In this document: in pieces, positions 1 through 7,500 of the stretch
How the letters are laid out: each line of letters starts with the position of its first letter
Position numbering within the stretch: the stretch's first letter is position 1
NCBI GenBank assembly: GCA_964641215.1
Contig: CAZXKD010000117.1
Location: forward strand, 1-8,999
Direction of reading: 5' to 3'
Source: 13-1-40CM-70-15 sp964641215
GTDB taxonomy: Bacteria; Gemmatimonadota; Gemmatimonadetes; Gemmatimonadales; GWC2-71-9
Length of the DNA: 8,999 nt
Notes under the pieces: generated by a model
Database searches by the model: none
Told to the model about the DNA's origin: nothing
What the model saw: only the letters and a program-made list of their open reading frames with translations
Program-made: the position numbers and the translations under genes

Positions 1-732
1 CGGGGTCGCGGCCGGGGTCGGGACGGGGAGCGTGCGGGCGGCGAGGCTTCGCGCCCGCCGGCGGAGCGCGAACCGCGCCGCCCGGAGGTGCGCCGTGACG
101 GCGTGCTCACCTTGGCCGCGGCTTTCCAGCTCATCGCGCGCGCGCTGGGTGAGCTCAAGCCCCCGGTGCCGCACGAGGCGCTCCGGCTCCGGATGGTGGC
201 GCTCCACGGTCGAGAGGATCCTCTGCTCGAGCCCGGGCGCTTCGTCCGTCTGTTGCGACAGGCGAACGATGCCGAGGTGGCGGACGTCCGGAAGATCGGC
301 GACGACGAGTACGAGGTGGCGCCGCATCGCCTCGATACGTCAGGCAGCCCGCCGGCTCCCGCGGCGCTCATGGTCGTGACGGACGCTATGGTCCCCGAGG
401 CGCCCGCCGACGCGGTCGTCGAGGCGGGTGCCTCCGGCGGGGGAAACGGTCAGCGCCCGGGCATCCGATTCCGGCGCGGCTCGCGCGGCGGCATCCGGGC
501 CGCCCAGGTCCCGCTGATCGGAGTCGTTCCTGAGAGCCCGGCACCCGAGCCGGCATCCGCCGAGGTGCCGGAGGACGGCGCAAAGCCGGCGCGGGGACGA
601 GGGCGTGGTCGCGGGAAGCGCGGATCGGCACCGGTGCCGGTCCCGATGGAGGGCGGCGAGCCCGCCGAGGCGTCGGCCGCCGCGACGCCCAAGCGACGGC
701 CCCGACCGCGGGGCAAGAAGAAACCGGAATGA
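1..732 (+). CDS. LOTUS/OST-HTH-like domain protein with RG-rich flanks (5' end outside window)
   Basis: The frame is open from base 1 to the TGA at 730-732, so this is the last 243 residues of a longer protein. The GTG at 88 is an internal codon rather than a likely start, because coding-like sequence continues upstream of it. Visible residues about 35-108 form a compact alpha/beta domain with a leucine-rich helix (LTLAAAFQLIARAL), a PLLEPGRFVRLLRQA stretch and a final strand DDEYEVAPH. This pattern resembles LOTUS/OST-HTH RNA-binding domains, which in bacteria commonly follow an NYN/PIN-like nuclease domain. Such a domain would lie upstream of the window and is not visible. The domain is flanked by basic, disordered sequence: RGRGRGRD at the window edge, RGRGRGRGKRG about 45 residues from the end, and a KRRPRPRGKKK tail. 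An RNA-binding or RNA-processing role is an inference. The stop overlaps the ATG of the glycosylase gene (ATGA), which suggests translational coupling. The coding call is firm and the domain name moderate. Confidence 0.7.
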   Translation, partial: RGRGRGRDGERAGGEASRPPAEREPRRPEVRRDGVLTLAAAFQLIARALGELKPPVPHEALRLRMVALHGREDPLLEPGRFVRLLRQANDAEVADVRKIGDDEYEVAPHRLDTSGSPPAPAALMVVTDAMVPEAPADAVVEAGASGGGNGQRPGIRFRRGSRGGIRAAQVPLIGVVPESPAPEPASAEVPEDGAKPARGRGRGRGKRGSAPVPVPMEGGEPAEASAAATPKRRPRPRGKKKPE

Positions 733-1388
733 GGAGGCCGCCACGGGCAGCGACGCTGCCCGTTCGGTTTTTCGAGCGTCCGGCCGACGCCGTAGCCCGC
801 GACCTGATCGGCCTGGTCATCGCCTCGGCCGCGGGAGGGCGCACCCTCGGTCGGATTGTCGAGACCGAGGCCTACCTGGGCTACGACGACCCCGCGTCCC
901 ACGGATACCGGCACCGGCGGCACGCACAGAACGAGGCGCTCTACGGGCCCCCCGGGAGCTGGTACGTCTACCGCTCCTACGGCGTGCACTGGTGCGCCAA
1001 TCTGGTCTGCCAGTCGGCGGGGGATGGGAGCGCGGTGCTGCTCAGGGCCGTGGAGCCCCTCGATGGGCTGGCGTTGATGCGGGAGCGGCGGGGAGGGATC
1101 GCGGACCGGCACCTGTGCGCGGGGCCGGGGCGCTTGTGTCAGGCGCTGGGCATCACGCGGGTTGAGCTGGATGGGCGGATGATGGCAGCCTCGGCGGTGA
1201 CGGTGCTCGAGCCGGACGGCTGGGAGGGGCGGGTGGCGGTGACCCCGCGGGTCGGTATTACGAAAGCGGTCGACTGGCCGCTTCGATTCGCGGCCGCGGG
1301 GTCACCCTGGACTTCACGCCGGAGCGTCAGTATCCGGCGCGGGGGGCCTCTCGTGCGTTCCCGAGGCCGATCCGGAGTCCGCCGCTGA
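729..1388 (+). CDS. DNA-3-methyladenine glycosylase, AAG/Mpg family
   Basis: This is a base-excision-repair enzyme that flips out alkylated purines such as 3-methyladenine and cleaves the N-glycosidic bond, leaving an abasic site. The 219 residues show the family signatures in order: GRIVETEAYLG (41-51), the YVYRSYGVHWCANL block (79-92), AVLLRAVEP (102-110) and CAGPGRLCQALGI (130-142). By alignment to human AAG from memory, E47 matches the catalytic Glu125, and Y49, H58 and Y81 match the base-stacking Tyr127, His136 and Tyr159. Y84 matches the intercalating Tyr162, N91 matches Asn169 and R106 matches Arg182. All key residues are intact, so the enzyme should be active. The family normally ends just after the GSPW.SRR motif (191-198 here). 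This protein continues for about 20 arginine-rich residues with no family likeness, encoded entirely where the gene overlaps the convergent barrel gene. The ATG lies in an ATGA overlap with the preceding gene and has only a weak purine-rich tract upstream, so coupled translation is likely. Confidence 0.95.
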   Translation: MRRPPRAATLPVRFFERPADAVARDLIGLVIASAAGGRTLGRIVETEAYLGYDDPASHGYRHRRHAQNEALYGPPGSWYVYRSYGVHWCANLVCQSAGDGSAVLLRAVEPLDGLALMRERRGGIADRHLCAGPGRLCQALGITRVELDGRMMAASAVTVLEPDGWEGRVAVTPRVGITKAVDWPLRFAAAGSPWTSRRSVSIRRGGPLVRSRGRSGVRR

Positions 1389-2013
1389 GCGTGTGGGTGG
1401 AGCCGACCAGCAGCCGGCCGGTAGCGCCGCTGGACGTCGTCTTGTCGCCCTGGGCCGAGGTGAGTTGATACTGACCGAAGGCGATGAACCGCCCCAGCTT
1501 GAACTGAAGCCCCCCGACGATCGTCGCGAAGCCCGTGCTTCCCAGATCAGTCGCGTCCTTCTGCGCCTGCGCCAGTGCGGCCGGGGTCGCGAACGAGGTT
1601 CCGGTCGGCTGCGGGTTCACCGCGTGCAGCAGGCCGACGCCGACGCCGAGGTACGGCTGCGCGGCCGAGCGTATAGGGAACGCCATGAGGACGGCCGAGT
1701 ACTTACGGATATCGTTGAACTGAACCGTTTGGGTGGTTCCGGTCGGATCGAAGTACGCGCTCTGCTCGTTCGAGCCGACCCCCTCGTCGACCGAGAGCAG
1801 CAGGCCCGTCCGGCGCGCGGTGATGAGCGTGTGGGCACCCGCCATGAACATGCCGCCGCGGGACTGCGCCGGGGTCCGGAATACCAGGACGCCAGACTGC
1901 CCGCCGATGTACCACTGGAAGTCGCCTTGAACCGGCCCCTGGGCGGCCAGGCTCGCTGTGCCGAGGCATAGTGCCAGGGCCGCGACCGACATGCTGCGGG
2001 TGACCTTGCTCAT
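1327..2013 (-). CDS. Secreted small outer-membrane beta-barrel-like protein
   Basis: This is a 228-residue protein. Residues 1-24 are a Sec signal peptide: a basic start (MSKVTR), a hydrophobic core (AALALCLGTA) and a probable signal peptidase I cut at LAA|Q. The mature part alternates hydrophobic and polar residues in short strands rich in Gly and aromatics, such as DFQWYIGGQSGVLVF, QPYLGVGVGLLHAV, FIAFGQYQL and HTLSGGLRIGLG. This is the pattern of an 8-stranded OmpA/OmpW-type barrel. No specific family is recognised and its function is unknown. The ATG at 2011-2013 is chosen because GGGAGG lies 7 bases upstream and the signal peptide begins there. The frame stays open to a TTG at 2214, but that extension would bury the signal peptide. 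The final predicted strand is followed by a short tail ending in Tyr, which overlaps the 3' end of the glycosylase gene by 62 bp. The gene has a 220-base spacer upstream and is probably separately transcribed. Confidence 0.85.
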   Translation of the reverse strand: MSKVTRSMSVAALALCLGTASLAAQGPVQGDFQWYIGGQSGVLVFRTPAQSRGGMFMAGAHTLITARRTGLLLSVDEGVGSNEQSAYFDPTGTTQTVQFNDIRKYSAVLMAFPIRSAAQPYLGVGVGLLHAVNPQPTGTSFATPAALAQAQKDATDLGSTGFATIVGGLQFKLGRFIAFGQYQLTSAQGDKTTSSGATGRLLVGSTHTLSGGLRIGLGNAREAPRAGY

Positions 2014-2020
2014 CAGACTG

Positions 2021-2026
2021 CCTCCC
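2021..2026 (-). promoter_or_regulatory. Ribosome binding site of the barrel gene
   Basis: On the - strand this reads GGGAGG, with 7 bases before the ATG at 2013. It is one of the two strongest Shine-Dalgarno matches in the window. It decides the start codon against the longer open frame running to 2214. Confidence 0.75.
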
Positions 2027-2127
2027 TGGGTGTTGTCGGCCGAGGATCGGACCGGTCCGGAAAATTGCAGAACTTCCTGTGGAGTGCCACGGACGGCGGA
2101 CCCCGCCCATCCCGGAGCGGCACTCGT

Positions 2128-2157
2128 CAACATATTGAAATAGAATAGCTTACGAAG
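2128..2157 (-). promoter_or_regulatory. AT-rich patch, possible promoter region for the barrel gene
   Basis: This short run is strikingly AT-rich in otherwise very GC-rich DNA. On the - strand it contains TATTCT (2147 down to 2142) and CAATAT (2137 down to 2132), either of which could serve as a -10 element. Neither has a convincing -35 hexamer 16-18 bases upstream. The position, about 120-140 bases before the barrel start and inside the 220-base spacer after kbl, suits a promoter. The exact elements cannot be assigned by eye. Confidence 0.3.
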
Positions 2158-2194
2158 CAGGGTCTCGGCGCTGGCCGGGACCGGAAGACCAAAT

Positions 2195-2214
2195 TTGCAC
2201 GATCGGGGGTGCAA
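2195..2214 (-). terminator. Short inverted repeat 20 bases after kbl: weak terminator or operator
   Basis: There is a perfect 6-bp inverted repeat, TTGCAC and GTGCAA, around an 8-base spacer. On the - strand it begins 20 bases after the kbl stop and is followed by AAATTTGG rather than a clean U-run. It could be a weak intrinsic terminator for tdh-kbl or a binding site for a dimeric regulator of the downstream barrel gene. The stem has only three GC pairs, so neither reading is strong. Confidence 0.25.
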
Positions 2215-2233
2215 GGAGCAGGCCCACGACGGG

Positions 2234-3448
2234 TCAGATCAACCCCAGCCGCCCTCCCACCCGCTTGAAAGCCGCCAACGCCCGGTCGAGGTGCTCTCGC
2301 GTATGGGCTGCCGAGATCTGGCAGCGTACGCGAGCCTGGCCCTGCGGCACGACCGGGAAGCCGAAGCCGGTGACGAACACACCCTCGTTCAAGAGCGCTT
2401 CGCTGAGCCTGATGGCGAAGGCCGTCTCGCCGACGATCACCGGGACGATCGGCGTTTCGCCCGCGAGGGGCTTGAAGCCGAGCGCCAGCAGCTGCTCCCG
2501 AAAATACCGGGCGTTCTCCCGCAGCGCGCTCACGCGCTCCGGATGCCGCTCGAGATATTCGACGGCCGCGAGCGCGCTCGCGGCGACCGTCGGCGGCAGG
2601 GCGTTCGAAAAGAGCTGCGGGCGTGCCCGCTGCGTCAGATAGTCGCACACGGCGGCCGAACCCGCAACAAAGCCGCCGGCGGCGCCGCCGAGCGCCTTGC
2701 CGAGCGTGGACGTGATGAGATCGATCTCGCCCACGACCCCGAAATGCTCGGCCGTGCCTCGCCCGTTGGGGCCGAGAACGCCGGTGGCGTGGGAGTCGTC
2801 CACGACCAGCACCGCGTCGTGCTTCCGGCACAGGTCGATCAGGTCCGGCAACTTGGCGATGGCACCTTCCATGGAGAATACGCCGTCGGTGATCACCATG
2901 CGCACCCGCCGGTCCCGCGCGCCGCGAAGCTTCTCCTCGAGATCGCCCAGGTCGGCGTGGCGATAGACGCCGGTCTGGCACTTGGTGATCGCCTTCGCCA
3001 GTCGCACTGCGTCGATGATGGAGGCGTGATTGAGCTGGTCGCTCAGGACCAGATCGTCCTCGCCCAGCAGCGTCGCCGGCACCGCCTCGTTGGCGTTCCA
3101 ACAGCTCACGAAGCTCAGCGAGGCCTCCGTGCCGACCAGCCGGGCGCACGCCTGCTCGAGTGCGCGGTGGATCGTGAACGTCCCGCAGATGAACCGGACC
3201 GAGCCCGTGCCCGCACCGAAGCGGTCCAGGGCCGCCTTCCCCGCCGCGATGACGTCGGGCTCGGCGCAGAGTCCGAGATAGTTGTTGGACGAGAGTATCA
3301 CGACCTCCCCACGGCCCTCCATGCGGACGGTCGGGCCCTGCGGGCTGTCGAGGTAGTTGAGGCGCTTGTAGACACCCGTGCGGCGGAACTCTTCCAGCTC
3401 CGCCTCGAGCCTGCGGTCCAGCGGATTGGAGGCCACGGTGCGGGTCAT
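2234..3448 (-). CDS. kbl: Glycine C-acetyltransferase (2-amino-3-ketobutyrate CoA ligase)
   Basis: This is a cytosolic PLP enzyme of the alpha-oxoamine synthase family. It cleaves 2-amino-3-ketobutyrate with CoA to glycine and acetyl-CoA, the second step of threonine breakdown. At 404 residues it is close to the roughly 398 of E. coli Kbl. Visible features are the SSNNYLGL N-terminal motif (53-60), LNHASIIDAVRL with H141 that stacks on the PLP ring, VVDDSHATG with D217 and H220, and the Schiff-base lysine K251 in TSTLGKALGG. The C-terminal block GFPVVPQGQARVRCQISAAHT (363-383) is typical of Kbl rather than BioF. The ATG at 3448 overlaps the tdh stop as ATGA, and GGAG lies 8 bases upstream inside tdh, so the two are coupled. 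A related acyltransferase such as 8-amino-7-oxononanoate synthase is the main alternative, but the adjacent tdh strongly favours Kbl. Confidence 0.95.
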   Translation of the reverse strand: MTRTVASNPLDRRLEAELEEFRRTGVYKRLNYLDSPQGPTVRMEGRGEVVILSSNNYLGLCAEPDVIAAGKAALDRFGAGTGSVRFICGTFTIHRALEQACARLVGTEASLSFVSCWNANEAVPATLLGEDDLVLSDQLNHASIIDAVRLAKAITKCQTGVYRHADLGDLEEKLRGARDRRVRMVITDGVFSMEGAIAKLPDLIDLCRKHDAVLVVDDSHATGVLGPNGRGTAEHFGVVGEIDLITSTLGKALGGAAGGFVAGSAAVCDYLTQRARPQLFSNALPPTVAASALAAVEYLERHPERVSALRENARYFREQLLALGFKPLAGETPIVPVIVGETAFAIRLSEALLNEGVFVTGFGFPVVPQGQARVRCQISAAHTREHLDRALAAFKRVGGRLGLI

Positions 3449-4485
3449 CCGCCGATCTCCAGGATCACCTTGCCCGCCTGGCCCTCCTTGATGACCTCGA
3501 TCGCGTCGGCGATGCGGGCGAGCGGAAACCTGTGCGTGAGAACCGGCCGGGGGTCGAGCTGCCCGGCGCGGAGGAACCGCCGCATCTGGTCCCAGGTCTG
3601 GTACATCTTGCGGCCGCTGACCCCGTAGAGCGTGAGGCCCTTGAAGATCACGTCCCGGGCGAAGTCCACTTCGGTCGAGCGGCTCGGCGTGCCCAGCAGG
3701 TTGACGCGGCCGCCGAGGCGCGCCGCCGCGAAGGCCTGCGCATGCCCCGAGGGATGCCCGCTCATCTCGCAGACCAGGTCGATGCCGTCGCCCTGGGTCA
3801 GCTCCCGGGCGCGCGCGACGACGTCGTCTTCCGCCGGGTTCAGCACGACGTGCGCGCCCATGCAGCGGGCGATGTCGAGCCGGCGAGGGTTGTAGTCACT
3901 GGCCAGGACCAGCGACGCACCCGCCGCCCGCGCTACGCCGACCGCGAAGCAGCCGATGGGGCCGCAGCCGATCACGAGCACGGTGCTCCCGGGCACGTCG
4001 GCCTCGAGCACGGTGTGCACCGCGTTGCCCAGGGGGTCCATGATCGCGCCGATTTCGGTGGAGATTCCGTCGAGGCGCATCACGTTCGACACGGGCATGG
4101 CGATGTACTCGGCGAAGGCGCCGTCGCGATCTACGCCGATTACCTGGGTCCGCTGGCAAAGATGTGCGCTGCCGGTCCGGCACTGGAGGCAGTGGCCGCA
4201 GACGATGTGCCCTTCGGCGGTGACCAGATCGCCGACGGCGAGGAGGCCGGCCGCCGCCGCCTCGCTGCCCAGCTCGACGATTTCGCCGGCGAACTCGTGC
4301 CCGACGACGATCGGAGGGCGGACCCTCCCCGCCGCCCAGCTGTCCCACTCCCAGATGTGCAGATCGGTCCCGCAAACGCCGGCGTGACGCACCCGGATGA
4401 GGGCGTCGGTGGGGCCGTAGGCGGGACGGGGAACCTCCCGCAGGGTCATGCCGGGAGCAGCGGATTCCTTGACCAGGGCGCGCAT
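3445..4485 (-). CDS. tdh: L-threonine 3-dehydrogenase, zinc-dependent MDR family
   Basis: This enzyme oxidises L-threonine with NAD+ to 2-amino-3-ketobutyrate in the cytosol and feeds Kbl. The 346 residues match the usual length of about 341. Catalytic zinc and proton-relay residues are visible as C38, T40 and H43 in AGVCGTDLHIWEWD and as H63-E64 in VGHEFAGEIV. The structural zinc cysteines are C96, C99, C102 and C110. The Rossmann glycine motif is VLVIGCGPIGCF (169-180), with D197 as the likely NAD-specificity acid. DLVCEMSGH and the GVSGRKMYQTWDQM block (288-301) are characteristic of Tdh among MDR enzymes. The start is placed at the ATG at 4483-4485, where MRALVKE matches the family N-terminus. 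A TTG 27 bases further upstream is in frame but adds residues unlike the family. No strong Shine-Dalgarno precedes the ATG; GAAAG is the best candidate. The gene is first in the tdh-kbl pair and lies 54 bases after the large membrane-protein gene. Confidence 0.95.
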   Translation of the reverse strand: MRALVKESAAPGMTLREVPRPAYGPTDALIRVRHAGVCGTDLHIWEWDSWAAGRVRPPIVVGHEFAGEIVELGSEAAAAGLLAVGDLVTAEGHIVCGHCLQCRTGSAHLCQRTQVIGVDRDGAFAEYIAMPVSNVMRLDGISTEIGAIMDPLGNAVHTVLEADVPGSTVLVIGCGPIGCFAVGVARAAGASLVLASDYNPRRLDIARCMGAHVVLNPAEDDVVARARELTQGDGIDLVCEMSGHPSGHAQAFAAARLGGRVNLLGTPSRSTEVDFARDVIFKGLTLYGVSGRKMYQTWDQMRRFLRAGQLDPRPVLTHRFPLARIADAIEVIKEGQAGKVILEIGG

Positions 4486-4510
4486 GGACTTTCGTGGCGA
4501 GCGGCAGGGC

Positions 4511-4519
4511 AATATACCA
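4511..4519 (-). promoter_or_regulatory. Possible extended -10 promoter for tdh-kbl
   Basis: On the - strand this reads TGGTATATT, a TGN followed by a good -10 hexamer, inside the 54-base gap before tdh. It would put the transcription start near 4503 and give a 5' leader of about 18 bases. No -35 hexamer lies at normal spacing. A TTGACC is present but only 7 bases upstream of the hexamer, too close to pair with it. If this element is real, tdh-kbl can be transcribed independently of the upstream genes. Confidence 0.3.
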
Positions 4520-4539
4520 AGACGGTCAATCGGCGCTAC

Positions 4540-7500
4540 TTACTGCGCGCTCACCTGCACTCGAGTCGAGCGGGGGAAGGGCGCGCCGGGACGGACGCGC
4601 ACCGGTGCACCCCGAATCGTCGCGGCGAGGCGACCGTTGGCCCACGACCAATCGACTGTCCTTCCCGCCACGTGGAGGCCCCGGACCGCGAGCGGGTGCG
4701 CGAGCCATTCCTTCGGCAGGCCGTCGCCGATTACCAAGGTCGGCTCCGCTTCGTTGGACTCCGCCCGCGCGAGCATGTCGAGCTGGAGCAGCAGCATCTC
4801 CGCGGTCGTCCAGTGGTGCGGCGTCACGGTCTTGGGTGCAAGCCAACCGCGGGTGTAGGTCCACCAGCCAAAGGCATTCCCTTCGTCGTCGCCTTCCCAC
4901 CAGGTGTACAGCCCCGGTGACGATTGGTGCTCCCAGAACCAGGTCAGCACCTGCCACGCGCGCTCGGGAGCGCCGAGCAGAAGCCATTGGTGGGCTTCCG
5001 CGACGTCGAAGTAGGTCCAGAGTGGCCAGGCGCGGGGCTGTCCGGTCGAATCGCGCAGCTGGTTCCAGTGGCGGTCCAGCGCGGCCTGAAACGTTGCCCG
5101 CGCCTCGGGTTCCGCGGCCACCCCGCTCGGCCAGAGCGCAGCGATGTAGGCCCGCGGATTGTTGGACTCCGGCGGCGCAAACGCTGCTTTCCATGCCGCC
5201 CGGAGGCGGCCGGCGCGCTCGGCGTAACGTGCGGCATCGTCCTTGTGGCCCTCCCGCGTCGCGAGCGCCGCGGCACGCACCAGACCGGCATAGCTCACGG
5301 CGTTCACGAACAGAAGCGGGCGGCCGTGGTCCATGCGGCCCACGATCAGTCCGTCACGCGCCGCGTTGGCGACCAGCGTCGGATCGTCGTTGCGGCGGGC
5401 CCAGGGAGTGACCGGATACGAGAGGGGGACGCGCACGTCCTGCCGCGCGTCGAGCAGCTCGATGATGCGCTCGGCCTTCCGCCGCACGTGCGGCCAGGCC
5501 CACCGGTCGTATGCCGAGTCCGCCGCCTGGGTTGCCACTTCGGTGAGGGCCCAGATGCCCAGACCGGGCGCGTCCGCCTCGGCGCCGAAACCGCCGTAGA
5601 AGTCGTTCTCGGCGAGGAACACGGCGAGGGACCGGGCCAGCGGCACCTGTCCCGCCCGGGCAAGCGCGGTCACGATGTAGGCGCCGGTACGCTGCCACGG
5701 GATCGGCGTGTTGACCGGATCCGATGAGCGGGTTTCGCCGCTCACGAGACTCATCGCGAGATGCGTCACCTCGGCCCGCATGCTTTCCGCGAAGCGCGGG
5801 TCGGGGAGCGACAGCTCGGCGAAGGGGACGAGGTGCGCCGGGAGGGGTGCGGTATCGGGGGGCAGCGAGTCGGCGGTGAGCGTGGCCGTCGTCGTCGCCC
5901 GCGGGTCGAGCGCGAGCCGGGCATAGCCCCAGCCGTCCTCGCCGGCCCACTCGGTGGCTCCCGACCGTGCGGTCATCCAGTGGTCGTCGCCTTCGTGGCC
6001 GATGACGACGCGTTGCGGCGCGGGAGCGAGTTCCAGGGACCAGGCGTCGTTGATCCGGAGGCGCTTGCCGTTCCAGGCGAGCGACCGCACCGGCCCTCCC
6101 GACGGGCCCACGCTGCGGACAACCAGCTCCACCCGCGTGGCGGCCGGCTGCCGCGGGCTCACGGCGAGCTGCCATCGGCCGGGCGCGGGAAGCTCCCAGC
6201 GTGCGCGGTAGTGCGTCGTCTCCGTCACGATGGCGGGCACCGTCGCCCCGCTGTCCCAGGCGAAGCGCTGGGTCACCTCCGCCAGCGGCAATCGTTCGCC
6301 GCTCACAAGGTTACCGAGCGAATCCTCGGCCCACAGGGACACACCGAAGCTCCCCTTGACCGGGCTCAGGCTCGCGCCGGGCTCGTGCCAGCTCTTGGCC
6401 GACTCCGGCGTCCCGGGACGGGCGAGCAGCACATGGCCTTCGCCGCGGGGCCACGGCTCGTCGGGGCGATGGTTCTTCGCGCGGAGCGCGATCTCGCGCT
6501 CGGGGCCGTACAGTCGTGCCGCACGCCGGAACGCAGCAACGTTGTTCGTGCCGGCGGTGACGAGGACGACGCCGGCAAGGGCAAGCGACAGGGGTCGGAG
6601 CGGTCCGAGCGTGCCTGCCGCTGCCAGGGCCACGAGCAGGGGCAGCCAGTGCAGGGCGTAGAGGAACGTTTCTTCGCCGTAGACCAGGTGCAGCGCGACC
6701 TGCCCGGCGAGACCGAGCAGGACCACGAGCCAAATGCGCTGGTCGCGCCAGCGGGTGAGCGCGGTTCCGATGCCGATGACCAGCGCCGCCAGCCACGCGA
6801 CGGTGGCGATGTTGCCTGCCGTGCCGCCGGTTCCCGACCTTGTCTCCTGCATGGTGAGTTGGTTCTGGGCCGCGGGGCGGAGCCAGGCATCGAGTGGCAG
6901 CGGATCCCCGCCCTCATGCAACCGGCTGAATTGAGGCATGACGATCGAGTGGACCGTCACGACGCGGAGCACGCTGCGCAGCCGGTCGGCGGTCGGCCGA
7001 AAGGTGTACTCGGCCTCTTCGCGGGTGGGGACAAAGAATCGCGTGTTCGGCACGAGCCGGTTCTGCGCGACCCAGCAGACGATCACGAGCGCCAGTCCGC
7101 CCGCCGTGACGACGAGGGCGCGACGGACAGGGAGCAGCACGGCCGCAGCTAGAACCCCGAACATCCAGTTCGTAACGGTCACGGCCAGTGTCGCGGCGCT
7201 GGCGATGATCCACCGTAGGGTGGTGGCGCCCGCGGGCGCCGCCGCCGTGGCAACCAGGGCGAGCCCCCCCATGATGCTCACCGAGCCGAGGGCGTACCGA
7301 TCCCGGATGGGCAGCCAGAAGATCGCAGCGGCGCTCGCGATACCAAGCATGGTGTAGAGCAAGGCGTCCGGCCGCCGGCAGCGCAAGGAGCGGAGCAGGA
7401 CGTACAGCGCTGCTCCCCACAAACCAGCAACCACGGTCACGACGCTGGCGGTCGCGCGGGCCGCGGACCAGCCGAACCAGAGCCGGAGCGCGAGGACCGG

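Noticed and set aside
580..627. GC-rich RG-codon run as a possible DNA repeat element
   Set aside because: It is a short in-frame Arg-Gly codon repeat within a coding sequence, explained by the protein's low-complexity tail.
450..1112. 220-residue open frame on the - strand
   Set aside because: It is antisense to the intact glycosylase gene and the LOTUS-like gene, and is a shadow frame.
2014..2214. N-terminal extension of the barrel protein from a TTG at 2214
   Set aside because: It would place 67 residues before a clean signal peptide, while a strong GGGAGG site sits right before the ATG at 2013.
2195..3628. 477-residue open frame on the + strand
   Set aside because: It is antisense to kbl and the start of tdh. 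Its composition is that of a GC-rich shadow frame, and the opposite strand carries clear enzyme motifs.
4511..4529. TTGACC and TATATT as a -35/-10 pair before tdh
   Set aside because: The spacing is only 7 bases, far short of 16-18. Only the extended -10 reading remains possible.
3532..4920. 462-residue open frame on the + strand
   Set aside because: It is antisense to tdh and the end of the large membrane protein. It has low-complexity shadow composition and no recognisable domain.
5761..7152. 463-residue open frame on the + strand
   Set aside because: It is antisense to the large membrane/glycosidase-like protein, is Arg/Gly/Asp-rich, and has no motifs.
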